NCBI GenBank assembly: GCA_002398405.1
Contig: DGYN01000006.1
Span: 1-37,214 of the forward strand
Origin: Caulobacteraceae bacterium UBA5005
GTDB taxonomy: Bacteria; Pseudomonadota; Alphaproteobacteria; Caulobacterales; Caulobacteraceae
DNA length: 37,214 bases
Direction of reading: 5' to 3'
Positions 1-7,373 of the stretch are shown in pieces. The translations under genes were made by a program, and so were the position numbers. The stretch's first letter is position 1, and each line of letters begins with the position of its first letter. The notes under the pieces are model-generated. The model ran no database searches and was not told the DNA's origin. It saw nothing but the letters and a program-made list of their open reading frames with translations.

Positions 1-109
1 AACAAGGCTTCGCTGAGAGCCGTAGTAGACTACTACGTTGATAGGCCGGGTGTGGAAGCTCCGCGAGGGGTGTAGCTTACCGGTACTAATAGCTCGATCG
101 GCTTGATCG
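1..109 (+). rRNA. 23S ribosomal RNA, 3' end (partial)
   Basis: The first ~109 bases match the conserved 3' end of bacterial 23S rRNA: the helix around the tactactacgttgatagg segment, the universally conserved accggtactaatagctcgat stretch, and a closing cttgatc that would pair with the 5' end of the molecule outside the window. The gene enters from the left edge and is incomplete. The exact mature 3' end is estimated. It is followed by a spacer of about 80 bases and then by 5S rRNA, the normal operon order. Confidence 0.93.
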
Positions 110-189
110 TTCTTAGTTGAACTCATGCGAATACACTAAAGATACCGTTTGAATTCCAAGATTATGATGTCTTCTCGCATCCTCTTTGT

Positions 190-309
190 TGACCTGGTGG
201 TTATGCCGGAAGGTCCCCACCCGATCCCATTCCGAACTCGGTCGTTAAGCCTTCCTGGGCCAATGGTACTTCGTCTTAAGGCGCGGGAGAGTAGGTCGCT
301 GCCAGGTCT
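190..309 (+). rRNA. 5S ribosomal RNA
   Basis: A segment of about 118 bases whose ends pair as helix I (gacctgg at 191-197 with ccaggtc at 302-308). It holds the conserved 5S internal sequence ccgatcccattccgaactcg and the later gcgggagagtaggtcgctgcc stretch. Its place directly after 23S rRNA and before an initiator tRNA is the usual order in alphaproteobacterial rRNA operons. The mature ends are uncertain by a few bases. Confidence 0.93.
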
Positions 310-397
310 ACAAAGCGGATGCGTGTTTATCTCAGGTTCTTCTCACCCCTTCATTCATGACTACTTCGCGGGCTTCGCCGCGGGAAATGCCCCCTGA

Positions 398-474
<77 letters not shown>

Positions 475-488
475 AGGGGCATAACAAG

Positions 489-517
489 ACGCCGCCGGAT
501 CAAACCGGCGGCGTTTT
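489..517 (+). terminator. Rho-independent terminator of the rRNA operon
   Basis: A perfect GC-rich hairpin (acgccgccgg, loop atcaaa, ccggcggcgt) followed by a T-run (gtttt), 15 bases after the tRNA-fMet CCA end. It should end the rRNA-tRNA transcript. The same hairpin is repeated about 252 bases downstream after a decayed tRNA copy. Confidence 0.85.
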
Positions 518-578
518 GCTGTTCTCGGCGACGGCGCCGCCTCAGGTCGCCGCCCGTTCGCGGCGCAAATGCTTTCTG

Positions 579-726
579 TTTCGCCGGGTCACCTCGTCAG
601 GCTCATAACCTGAAGGTTTCGGGCCCTTCGCTTGCGCTCCGGGCGTTCGCCACTTCGAAAGGTCCACGGGACCTTTCGACGCCTGCGGCGCCGCGCCTCA
701 CGGTTCAAATCCTGCTCCCGCACCCA
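579..726 (+). pseudogene. decayed tRNA-fMet copy 1 with an ~82-bp insert
   Basis: This segment keeps the fMet anticodon arm (ctcgtcaggctcataacctg) and the last part of the tRNA (ggttcaaatcctgctcccgc plus accca). The 5' acceptor strand and D arm are replaced by unrelated or degraded sequence. About 82 bases sit between the anticodon arm and the T loop, where the functional gene has four. The 5' T-stem strand no longer pairs. The insert holds an 11-bp inverted repeat, tcgaaaggtcc/ggacctttcga. The copy cannot fold as a normal tRNA, so it is called a pseudogene. It ends 252 bases after the functional gene. Confidence 0.8.
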
Positions 727-740
727 AGGGGCATAACAAG

Positions 741-769
741 ACGCCGCCGGATCAAACCGGCGGCGTTTT
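741..769 (+). terminator. duplicated terminator hairpin after copy 1
   Basis: The hairpin and T-run are identical to those after the functional tRNA-fMet (acgccgccgg, atcaaa, ccggcggcgtttt). They lie at the same distance from the CCCA end of the decayed copy. The tandem duplication therefore included the terminator. Confidence 0.8.
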
Positions 770-828
770 GCTGTTTGCCGCGGCGGCGGCCGCCGGAGGC
801 CGCAGCCCGTTCGCCGCCGACGCTGCAG

Positions 829-977
829 GTTTCGCCGGGTCACCTCGTCAGGCTCATAACCTGAAGGTTTCGGGCCCTTCGCTTGCGCTCCGGGCGTTCG
901 CCGCTTCGAAAGGTCCACTGGACTTTTCGACGCCTGCAGCGCCGCGCCTCACGGTTCAAATCCTGCTCCCGCACCCA
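829..977 (+). pseudogene. decayed tRNA-fMet copy 2 with an ~82-bp insert
   Basis: This is a second copy of the 579-726 structure, offset by 251 bases. It has the same retained anticodon arm, insert and 3' tRNA part, with only a few substitutions. One substitution in the insert palindrome changes a G-C pair to a G-U pair (ggacctttcga becomes ggacttttcga), so the stem can still form. It lacks the 5' half of a tRNA and cannot be a functional tRNA gene. Confidence 0.8.
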
Positions 978-986
978 AGCATAGGA

Positions 987-1018
987 ACCCCCGCCCGGCG
1001 TCGCCGGCGGGGTTTTTC
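987..1018 (+). terminator. Rho-independent terminator after copy 2
   Basis: A hairpin with arms ccccgcc and ggcgggg around cggcgtcgcc, followed by ttttt. Its sequence differs from the two upstream terminators. It lies just after the last tRNA-like copy and before the convergent gene ending at 1055. Confidence 0.75.
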
Positions 1019-1054
1019 TTTGCCTGGGCGCCGGCGTTGACACCCCTATCGCAG

Positions 1055-1585
1055 CTACCAGCGACGCACCCGGCCGACGTCCACGTGGACGAAGTCGCTG
1101 CCAGGATAGAAGCCGACGCCGCCCTTCTGCAGAGCCCAGGCGGCATCACGCAGGTTCGCGAGCTTCACCCCGGGGACGCGGATGTCGAGCGCCTTGCCTT
1201 GCATATGCAGGCTGCCGGTGGCGACCCCGGCGCTCTTGTCGTGCAGCGCCGCGTTTGTCGCGGGCGAGCGGTAGCCGGAGATGATCTGAACGGTCGGCTC
1301 GACGCCGAGCCTTACCTGCAGGGCGTTGAGGATGTCGAACACCCCGGGATCGATCGGATGGACTTCGGTGGTCCGGTGGTCGCGCAACAGCTTGTCGAAG
1401 CCCCTGAGCGCATCCTGCACATAGCCGCCGGCGTCCCAATAGACGGCCTTCAGCCGCTCCCCGGTATGAAGGTTCAGCATCGACAGCGCCCGAGGCGCGA
1501 GCGGATCGGCCATAGCCCGGCCGCCCAGGGCTGCGGTCGCGGCCGAAAAGAACGCGCCTTCCAGCGCGCGGCGACGGGATAACAT
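1055..1585 (-). CDS. DUF882/peptidase M15-type murein endopeptidase (MepK/YcbK-like)
   Basis: A 176-residue exported protein of the DUF882 (YcbK/MepK) family. These zinc peptidases act on peptidoglycan peptide cross-links in the periplasm. An RRRAL twin-arginine-like motif near residues 4-8 starts the signal region. The zinc-ligand pattern of M15-type enzymes is visible: SLHMQGKALDIR with H127 and D134, and FVHVDVG with H167. The usual ISGYRSPATN motif lies near 102-111. The ATG follows a GGAGG site about 8 bases upstream. It lies 54 bp downstream of an L,D-transpeptidase gene, the same pairing as ycbB-ycbK in E. coli, so both probably act on 3-3 cross-links. The exact bond specificity is inferred. 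Confidence 0.88.
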   Translation of the reverse strand: MLSRRRALEGAFFSAATAALGGRAMADPLAPRALSMLNLHTGERLKAVYWDAGGYVQDALRGFDKLLRDHRTTEVHPIDPGVFDILNALQVRLGVEPTVQIISGYRSPATNAALHDKSAGVATGSLHMQGKALDIRVPGVKLANLRDAAWALQKGGVGFYPGSDFVHVDVGRVRRW

Positions 1586-1639
1586 GACGAGCGCCTCCGA
1601 CTGTACGCTTCGCCTTATACACCCAATCTGGGCAATAAT

Positions 1640-3040
1640 TTAACCGGAACACTCGCTCACGAGCGGGGCCGCCGCGGCCTGTTGAACGGGCCGGTTCGCC
1701 AGGGCGCGGGTCAGCTTGGCGTCCCATCCATAGACGTCCGGCCGAAACGCCACCGCGCCGCCCGCCTCGGCGAAGGCGGTCGTGTGGACCACGAGCAGGG
1801 GAATCTGGCGCGGCAGGGCATGGCGCCGGGTCGCCCCGCTGTTCACTTCGGCATCGACGTCCTCCCGGCTCCAATTCAGAAGAAGTTGAGCAAGTTCCCG
1901 TGGTTTCTCCAGGCGCATGCAGCCGTGGCTCAGATGGCGCCCGGTCTGGCTAAAGGCCGCGCGGCTGGGGGTGTCGTGCAGATAGACGCCAAAGGGGCTC
2001 GGCAACTCGATCTTGAGGCGGCCAAGAGCGTTCTTGGGTCCGGGTTTCTGCTGCACGCCCCCGTCCGGCTTGATGATGAAGCCCTGGCTGGCGAAATAGC
2101 CGGGCTGGCGCCGCGCCCTGGGCAGAACTTCGTTGGCGGCGATGGAAGCCGGAACATTCCAGGGCGGGTTGAAAACGACCGCTTGCAGGGTCGAGGCGAA
2201 CATCGGCGACTTGGTGGAGGGCTTGCCCACCACCATGCGCATGGAAAGCGCTGGGCGGCCGGCCAGATAGAGAGCCGATTCCGCCCGGCCGGTGTCGACC
2301 ACCATGCGGTCCGCGGGCAGGGGCCTGGGCAGCCAGCGAAGCCGCTCCAGGTTGGCGTCGATCTGGCTGAGCCGTTCGGCGGCGGTGATGTTGAGCGCCT
2401 GGCGCGTCCCGGACCCGACGACGCCATCCGACTCCAGCCCCTGCAACTGCTGAAAGCGCCCGAGCGCCGCTTCGAGATCCGCGTCGAAAAGCTGGGGCGT
2501 CTCAGTGGCCGTCATCGCATAGCCTTCGGCGAGCAGCCGCGCCCGAAGGGCGAGAACCGCTTCACCCTGGTCGCCTTTCTTGATCGCCTTGCCAGCAGGA
2601 AGATCGCGCCAACCGCCGGCCGTGACGATGGCGACATACTTCGCCCGGGCGGCTTTCAGCGCCTGGTACTCCGGCAAATCCGGCTCCAGGCCGGCAAGCC
2701 AGGCTGGGAGGCTGTTCCCGGCGCGCGCCGCGGCGAACGCATCGCCGAGATTCGCCCGCGGCGGCTCGATGGTCCACATGCGCTCGACACTCGAAGGTTC
2801 AATTCGCTGGCCGAGCATCTTGCGGGCATATTCCGCGGCCGCGGCGAGGAGCGTCTGGTCGGAAGCGTTGACGGTCAGGGCAGGGGGCGCGTCGTCCCGG
2901 GCCAGGGCCTCCACGATCGCCGAGCGCTCGGCCGAGGACAGGGGCGCGGCACTCTGCGGCGCGGCGGCGGAAAGCGCCAGAACGACGCCCACCAGGACTA
3001 ATCCCCGAAGGGATGCGGCGATGGAGGAGCGCTTGGCCAT
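1640..3040 (-). CDS. L,D-transpeptidase, YcbB/LdtD-like
   Basis: A 466-residue exported enzyme that probably forms 3-3 (meso-DAP to meso-DAP) cross-links in peptidoglycan. An N-terminal hydrophobic signal segment spans about residues 10-28. A peptidoglycan-binding repeat domain spans about 153-220 (KKGDQGEAVLALRARL, then GVVGSGTRQAL). The YkuD catalytic domain fills the rest, with the signature HLSHGCMRLEKP and catalytic Cys near 374 preceded by His 372. A second His lies in YLHDTPSR. The length and order match the YcbB (LdtD) group, which is larger than simple YkuD proteins. It is first in a two-gene minus-strand operon with the M15/DUF882 endopeptidase. Confidence 0.92.
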   Translation of the reverse strand: MAKRSSIAASLRGLVLVGVVLALSAAAPQSAAPLSSAERSAIVEALARDDAPPALTVNASDQTLLAAAAEYARKMLGQRIEPSSVERMWTIEPPRANLGDAFAAARAGNSLPAWLAGLEPDLPEYQALKAARAKYVAIVTAGGWRDLPAGKAIKKGDQGEAVLALRARLLAEGYAMTATETPQLFDADLEAALGRFQQLQGLESDGVVGSGTRQALNITAAERLSQIDANLERLRWLPRPLPADRMVVDTGRAESALYLAGRPALSMRMVVGKPSTKSPMFASTLQAVVFNPPWNVPASIAANEVLPRARRQPGYFASQGFIIKPDGGVQQKPGPKNALGRLKIELPSPFGVYLHDTPSRAAFSQTGRHLSHGCMRLEKPRELAQLLLNWSREDVDAEVNSGATRRHALPRQIPLLVVHTTAFAEAGGAVAFRPDVYGWDAKLTRALANRPVQQAAAAPLVSECSG

Positions 3041-3103
3041 GCCGCTAGATCGCCCTTGGACCGCCCCTCCGCCTTGAGCAGGATCAATCGGCCGGGAGGG
3101 CCG

Positions 3104-4117
3104 TCACAAACCCTTCGCCGCCAGCCAGCGTTCGATCCCCTCGTTCACTTCCACGGGTTTTTCCTGGGCCATCCAGTGACCGGATTCGACGATCATTTCG
3201 GTGAGGTCTTCGGTGTGCTCGCGCATCGGCTCGGCAAGGCGGGAGTCGATGGTCTCGCAGACGACATCGTACATGGCGTGGAAGAACAGCACCGGCAGGG
3301 TGAGGCGCCAGTTGGCCCGCGCCTCCTCCGCAAAGGCGACATTGGCCTGGGCGTTCATGTACCAGCTGTCGGGGCCGAAAAACCCGTTGCGGGTCAGGGC
3401 CTCGACATAGATCGCCTCATCCGCCTCGGTGAGGATCTTTGGGTCCCGCGGCACGTCGGGCGCTCCCCCGCCGCCGGGGAACCAGCCGCCGCGCTTGCGG
3501 ATCGTTGCGGTGGGGGAGGGGTTGCCCTTGGCCTCCGGCCTCGCCGACCGGAAGAGGATGTTCACCGTACCCCGCACATTGGCCTCGAAAGCCTTGCGGG
3601 CCGCGTCGAAATTCTCCCGGTAGAACAGCTGGTAGTCCCACTGCGCCGCCGGATAGTCCGCCTCCGGATAGAGATCGCGATTGCACAGCGGGATGCTGTT
3701 CTCCGCCGTGAAACCATCGGGCTGATAGGGCACGCACAGGCCGGCGATGGCGAGGCAGCGGTCCGGGTGGTGCTGGGCCAGGGACCAGACCACGGGCGTT
3801 CCCCAGTCGTGCCCGACGAAGACCGCCTTGTCCGCGCCCAGGTGATCGAGGAGTTCAATCATGTCGGCCACGGATTCCCGAAGGCTGTAGTCCTCGTGCC
3901 GCGGATGCACCGTGGACTTGCCATAGCCGCGCATATCCGGGGCGATGGCGCGGTATCCCAAGGCGGCGAAATGAGGCAGTTGGTGGCGCCAGGAGATGGA
4001 AAGCTCCGGCCATCCGTGGACGAAGATGATCGGCGTGCCGCTCTCGGGCCCGGCAGCCAGGTAAAAGGTCTCGTGCCGGCCGCTCTTGAAACAGTTCTGC
4101 GTGATTGTCATGGCCAA
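3104..4117 (-). CDS. alpha/beta hydrolase, epoxide-hydrolase-like
   Basis: A 337-residue soluble alpha/beta-hydrolase with the epoxide hydrolase pattern. The oxyanion motif HGWPE is near 34-38 and the nucleophile elbow GHDWG is at 102-106 (Asp 104 as nucleophile, not Ser). A lid region with Tyr and Trp residues follows. There is a likely acid in AMYDVV near the C-terminus and a catalytic His in ESGHWMAQE. Such enzymes open epoxides through an alkyl-enzyme ester. Fluoroacetate and haloalkane dehalogenases share the Asp nucleophile, so the substrate is not settled. It lies upstream of, but more than 60 bp from, the L,D-transpeptidase gene, and no functional link is obvious. Confidence 0.85.
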   Translation of the reverse strand: MAMTITQNCFKSGRHETFYLAAGPESGTPIIFVHGWPELSISWRHQLPHFAALGYRAIAPDMRGYGKSTVHPRHEDYSLRESVADMIELLDHLGADKAVFVGHDWGTPVVWSLAQHHPDRCLAIAGLCVPYQPDGFTAENSIPLCNRDLYPEADYPAAQWDYQLFYRENFDAARKAFEANVRGTVNILFRSARPEAKGNPSPTATIRKRGGWFPGGGGAPDVPRDPKILTEADEAIYVEALTRNGFFGPDSWYMNAQANVAFAEEARANWRLTLPVLFFHAMYDVVCETIDSRLAEPMREHTEDLTEMIVESGHWMAQEKPVEVNEGIERWLAAKGL

Positions 4118-4144
4118 GGCCTAGCAGGAGCTTGGCGGCATGAC

Positions 4145-4212
4145 AAAGCCCGGTAGATCGGCCCTATCGAACCGGTCCGCCGGGCTTTGATCGACCGGCG
4201 GTCCCGCCGGTC
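4145..4212. other. two hairpins in the gap before the PRC-barrel gene
   Basis: The 188-bp gap between the divergent genes at 4117 and 4306 holds two perfect inverted repeats. Arms aaagcccgg (4145-4153) and ccgggcttt (4180-4188) are 26 bp apart. A tight hairpin gaccggcgg/ccgccggtc lies at 4193-4212. Neither has a clear T-run. They may be regulatory or leader structures, and no function is assigned. Confidence 0.45.
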
Positions 4213-4305
4213 TCTTCCTCAGCTGCCTCTGACGGAAGCACAACCAGGGTGGCGGGCGAAATGTTCCCCTTCTAAAAGGGAGGGGGACCACCCGGAGCAA
4301 CCGTC

Positions 4306-4659
4306 ATGTCCGACCATCCGCTGATCACCTCCGACCGCGTCAACGGAACCCCTGTGTTCAACCCGGCGGGCGAGCGCATCGGCCACATCGAGACCCTCTC
4401 CATCGACAAGGTCTCCGGCCAGGTGAAGTACGCCCTGATGTCCTTCGGCGGCTTCCTAGGGATCGGCGAGAAGTTTCACCCGCTGCCGTGGAACGCCCTG
4501 GAGTACAATACTGAGCACGATGGCTATGTGGTCGGCCTCACTCGGGAAAAGCTGAAAGCCGCCCCGGTCTTCACCCGTGACGAGCTGGAGGCCTTCGGCG
4601 GCGGCGACCGCTATGACGAAGAACTCTTCGCCTACTACGGCGTCGGCCCTTATTGGTAA
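4306..4659 (+). CDS. PRC-barrel domain protein
   Basis: A 117-residue protein that is essentially one PRC-barrel domain. Residues about 8-75 hold the small beta-barrel fold (SDRVNGTPVFNPAGERIGHI, then LSIDKVSGQVKYALMSFGGF, then KFHPLPWNAL). A Phe/Tyr-rich tail follows, ending AYYGVGPYW. No signal peptide or membrane segment is seen. PRC-barrel proteins of this size are common in alphaproteobacteria, often stress-associated, and of unknown biochemical role. The leader has a purine-rich agggaggggga stretch inside a possible tccccttct/agggagggga hairpin. The immediate SD-like sequence before ATG is ccggagcaaccgtc. Confidence 0.85.
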   Translation: MSDHPLITSDRVNGTPVFNPAGERIGHIETLSIDKVSGQVKYALMSFGGFLGIGEKFHPLPWNALEYNTEHDGYVVGLTREKLKAAPVFTRDELEAFGGGDRYDEELFAYYGVGPYW

Positions 4660-4662
4660 GAC

Positions 4663-5229
4663 CTAGTCCTTGGCCCGTTCGACGTAGGAGCCGTCGGCGG
4701 TCATGACGATGATCTTGGTGCCGGGGGTCAGATAGGCCGGGACCATGGTGCGGACGCCATTGGACAGCACCGCGGGCTTGTAGGAGCCCGAGGCCGTCTG
4801 GCCCTTCATGCCAGGTTCGGTTTCCGTGACTTCGAGGACCACGCGCTGCGGCAGTTCGATGGCGATCGGCACGCCGTCGTGCAGGGAAAGCTGCACCGTC
4901 ACGCCTTCGCCCAGATAGGGAGCGGCGTCCCCGATCACCGACGCGGGCACGGAGACCTGGTCGTAGTTCTCGGGGTTCATGAAGTGGTAGCCGTCCCCGT
5001 CGTCGTAGAGGAAGTTGTAGTCGCGCTGGTCAACGAAGGCGCGTTCCACCTGTTCGGTGGTGCGGTAGCGCTCGGACACCTTCACCCCGTCGCTGATGCG
5101 GCGCATGTCGAGCTGGGTGACGGGCGTTCCCTTGCCGGGATGGATGTTCTCAACGGTGAGGACGGCGTAAAGCTTGCCGTCGATATCCACGACGTTGCCG
5201 CGGCGAAGCGAGCTGGCTGCGACTTTCAC
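4663..5229 (-). CDS. efp: translation elongation factor P
   Basis: A 188-residue EF-P, the normal length for the family. EF-P binds ribosomes stalled at polyproline stretches and helps peptide bond formation. Three beta-barrel domains are visible. The domain I loop NIHPGKGTP carries Lys 33, the equivalent of E. coli Lys34, which is the site of beta-lysylation. The C-terminal signature GLKGQT-like motif appears as PGMKGQTASG. The start is GTG at 5229, read as M-K-V-A-A, preceded by gaggagga. The open frame continues far upstream, but only as the antisense of epmA. It is divergent from epmA with 51 bp between the starts, so all pieces for modifying Lys 33 are adjacent. Confidence 0.96.
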   Translation of the reverse strand: MKVAASSLRRGNVVDIDGKLYAVLTVENIHPGKGTPVTQLDMRRISDGVKVSERYRTTEQVERAFVDQRDYNFLYDDGDGYHFMNPENYDQVSVPASVIGDAAPYLGEGVTVQLSLHDGVPIAIELPQRVVLEVTETEPGMKGQTASGSYKPAVLSNGVRTMVPAYLTPGTKIIVMTADGSYVERAKD

Positions 5230-5280
5230 TCTTTTAGTCCTCCTCGTTAGGCGTGACGGACCTATAGGAAACCGCTGACC

Positions 5281-6327
5281 TTGCAAAGCCGTCCAAGCTT
5301 TACCCTGGCCGATACCCATGCGCGGCGCCGGCCGCTGCTGGTGGCTCGAGGCCGTATCAAGCGCGCCCTGCGGGATTGGCTGGAGGCGGACGGCTTTACC
5401 GAGGTGGAGGCCGGCGCCCTGCAGCTCTCCCCCGGCAACGAGGCGCATCTGCACGCCTTCGAGACATCGCTCACCGGACCGGACGGGGCGTCGCGGCCCC
5501 TCTACCTGCACACCTCGCCTGAGTTCGCCTGCAAGAAACTGCTGGCGGCGGGGGAGGAGAAGATTTTCGATTTCGCCCGCGTCTTTCGCAACCGGGAACG
5601 CGGGGCCCTGCACCATCCCGAGTTCACCATGCTGGAGTGGTACCGGACGGGCGCGACTTATGAGGCCTTGATGGCGGACTGCGGCCAGATCCTGCGGATC
5701 GCGGCCGACACGGCGGGGGCCGGCGCCTTTCGGTTCCGCGACCTGACTGCCGACCCCCGCGCTGAGCCGGAGCGGCTTACCGTGGCGCAGGCGTTTGAGC
5801 GCCATGCCGGGATCGACCTCCTCGCCACCCTCGACGGTGATGGCGCCGGTAACCGCGAGGCCCTGGCCAAGGCTGCCCTGACCTCCGGCGAGCGTGTCGC
5901 GCCGGACGACACCTGGGCCGACATCTTTAGCAGGCTGCTGGTGGGCAGGATCGAGAAGCGCCTCGGCGAGGGGAGGGCGACCCTGCTTTGCGACTATCCC
6001 GCCTGCGAGGCGGCGCTGGCGCGGCGCAAACCGGAGGACCGGCGACTTGCCGAACGGTTCGAGGTCTATGTCTGCGGCGTCGAACTGGTGAATGGATTTT
6101 CCGAGCTGACCGACCCGGTCGAACAGCGCGCCCGCCTGACCGCCGAGATGGACGAAAAGGCCCGCGTCCATGGCGAGCGCTATCCCATCGACGAGGAATT
6201 CCTCGAGGCCCTGGGCCGGATGCCGGCGGCGGCCGGGGCGGCCATGGGCTTCGACCGCCTGGTCATGTTGGCGACCGGAGCGGGGCACATCGAGGACGTC
6301 ATCTGGACTCCGGTGGTTGAATCCTGA
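5281..6327 (+). CDS. epmA: EF-P--lysine ligase EpmA (class II aaRS paralog)
   Basis: A 348-residue member of the LysRS-like class II synthetase family that lacks the anticodon-binding domain. It is known to attach (R)-beta-lysine to EF-P. Motif 2 is seen near 96-121 (FDFARVFRNRERG, HHPEFTMLEWYR) and motif 3 near 319-330 (GAAMGFDRLVML). The HTSPEFACKKLL segment near 77-88 is typical. The start is TTG at 5281, with aggaaa about 10 bases upstream. An in-frame GTG at 5341 would cut into the conserved N-terminal helix, so TTG is preferred. epmB follows 11 bp later on the same strand, and efp lies divergently, which supports the EF-P role over a general LysRS (GenX) role. Confidence 0.93.
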   Translation: MQSRPSFTLADTHARRRPLLVARGRIKRALRDWLEADGFTEVEAGALQLSPGNEAHLHAFETSLTGPDGASRPLYLHTSPEFACKKLLAAGEEKIFDFARVFRNRERGALHHPEFTMLEWYRTGATYEALMADCGQILRIAADTAGAGAFRFRDLTADPRAEPERLTVAQAFERHAGIDLLATLDGDGAGNREALAKAALTSGERVAPDDTWADIFSRLLVGRIEKRLGEGRATLLCDYPACEAALARRKPEDRRLAERFEVYVCGVELVNGFSELTDPVEQRARLTAEMDEKARVHGERYPIDEEFLEALGRMPAAAGAAMGFDRLVMLATGAGHIEDVIWTPVVES

Positions 6328-6338
6328 AGAACCGGCCC

Positions 6339-7370
6339 ATGCGGCCCCTGAAGACCCCCGCCGACCTGGCTGACGCCAAGCTTATCGCGCCCGAGCAGCT
6401 GCCCGGCCTTGAGGCCGTCGCCGCCCGCTATGCCGTCTCGCTGACTCCCGCCCTGGCCCGACTCATCGATCCGGCGGATTCAGCCGACCCCATCGCGCGC
6501 CAGTTCATCCCAGACGCGTTGGAACTGATCACCAATCCTGAGGAGCTGGCCGACCCCATCGGTGATCAAGCGCATTCTCCGGTCGAGGGCCTCGTCCACC
6601 GCTATCCCGACCGGGTGCTGCTCAAGCTCACGCCGATCTGCGCCGTCTATTGCCGCTTCTGCTTCCGGCGCGAGATGGTGGGCCCCAAGCACGGCCGCGC
6701 GCTGTCGGATGACGCCCTGGACGCCGCGCTGGCCTATATCGCGCGGACCCCGCAGATCTGGGAGGTCATCCTCAGCGGCGGCGATCCGCTGATCCTTTCG
6801 CCCCGCCGCCTTTCCGAAGCGATGAAGCGCATCGCGGCCATTCCCCAGGTGAAGGTCGTGCGCGTCCATACCCGCATCCCCGTCGCCTCGCCTGAACTGA
6901 TCACCGATGCGCTGGTCGCGGCCCTCAAGGCGTCAGGCAAGACGACCTACGTGGCCCTGCACGCCAATCACGCCCGCGAACTGACCGATGAGGCCCTGGC
7001 CGCCTGCGCCCGCATCGTCGACGCCGGCATTCCCATGCTGGGTCAGACGGTGCTTCTGAGGGGCGTCAACGATGATGCGGCCGTGCTGGAAGCCCTGATG
7101 CGGGCCATGGTCGAGGCCAGGATCAAGCCCTACTACCTGCACCACGCCGACCTTGCTCCCGGCACTGCCGAGCATCGCACGACGCTCGAAGAGGGCCAGG
7201 CGGTGATGCGGGCCCTGCGCGCCTCGGCCTCGGGCCTCTGCCAGCCGGCCTACGTCCTCGACATCCCCGGCGGCCACGGCAAGGTCCCGGTCGGCCCGGC
7301 TTATGCCGAGCGCCGGGCCGGGCGCCTGATCCTGACGACGCCGCGCGGCGAAGAACGCCCCTATCCTTGA
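6339..7370 (+). CDS. epmB: EF-P beta-lysylation protein EpmB (lysine 2,3-aminomutase)
   Basis: A 343-residue radical SAM, PLP-dependent aminomutase that converts (S)-alpha-lysine to (R)-beta-lysine for EpmA. The 4Fe-4S motif C101-x3-C105-x2-C108 is seen in ICAVYCRFCFRREM. The SAM-binding GGDP motif is in ILSGGDPLIL. The C-terminal PGGHGKVPVGP contains the likely PLP Lys. The length matches EpmB rather than the longer catabolic KamA enzymes. It is 11 bp downstream of epmA, so cotranscription is likely. The stop is 3 bp from the stop of the convergent quinoprotein gene. No epmC hydroxylase is present in the window. Confidence 0.95.
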   Translation: MRPLKTPADLADAKLIAPEQLPGLEAVAARYAVSLTPALARLIDPADSADPIARQFIPDALELITNPEELADPIGDQAHSPVEGLVHRYPDRVLLKLTPICAVYCRFCFRREMVGPKHGRALSDDALDAALAYIARTPQIWEVILSGGDPLILSPRRLSEAMKRIAAIPQVKVVRVHTRIPVASPELITDALVAALKASGKTTYVALHANHARELTDEALAACARIVDAGIPMLGQTVLLRGVNDDAAVLEALMRAMVEARIKPYYLHHADLAPGTAEHRTTLEEGQAVMRALRASASGLCQPAYVLDIPGGHGKVPVGPAYAERRAGRLILTTPRGEERPYP

Positions 7371-7373
7371 GGG

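Noticed and set aside
579..977. CRISPR-like array
   Set aside because: There are only two to three repeats with ~250-bp periods, and the repeated unit is a tRNA part plus terminator. There are no short spacers and no cas genes.
579..977. tRNA genes with an intron in copies 1 and 2
   Set aside because: The acceptor 5' strand and D arm are missing, and the T stem does not pair even if the insert is removed. Splicing would not restore a tRNA.
5230..6288. A 541-residue minus-strand frame whose C-terminal part is EF-P
   Set aside because: The region upstream of 5229 is the antisense of epmA and shows no EF-P or other domain. EF-P has its normal 188-residue length from the GTG at 5229 with a good SD, so there is no real fusion.
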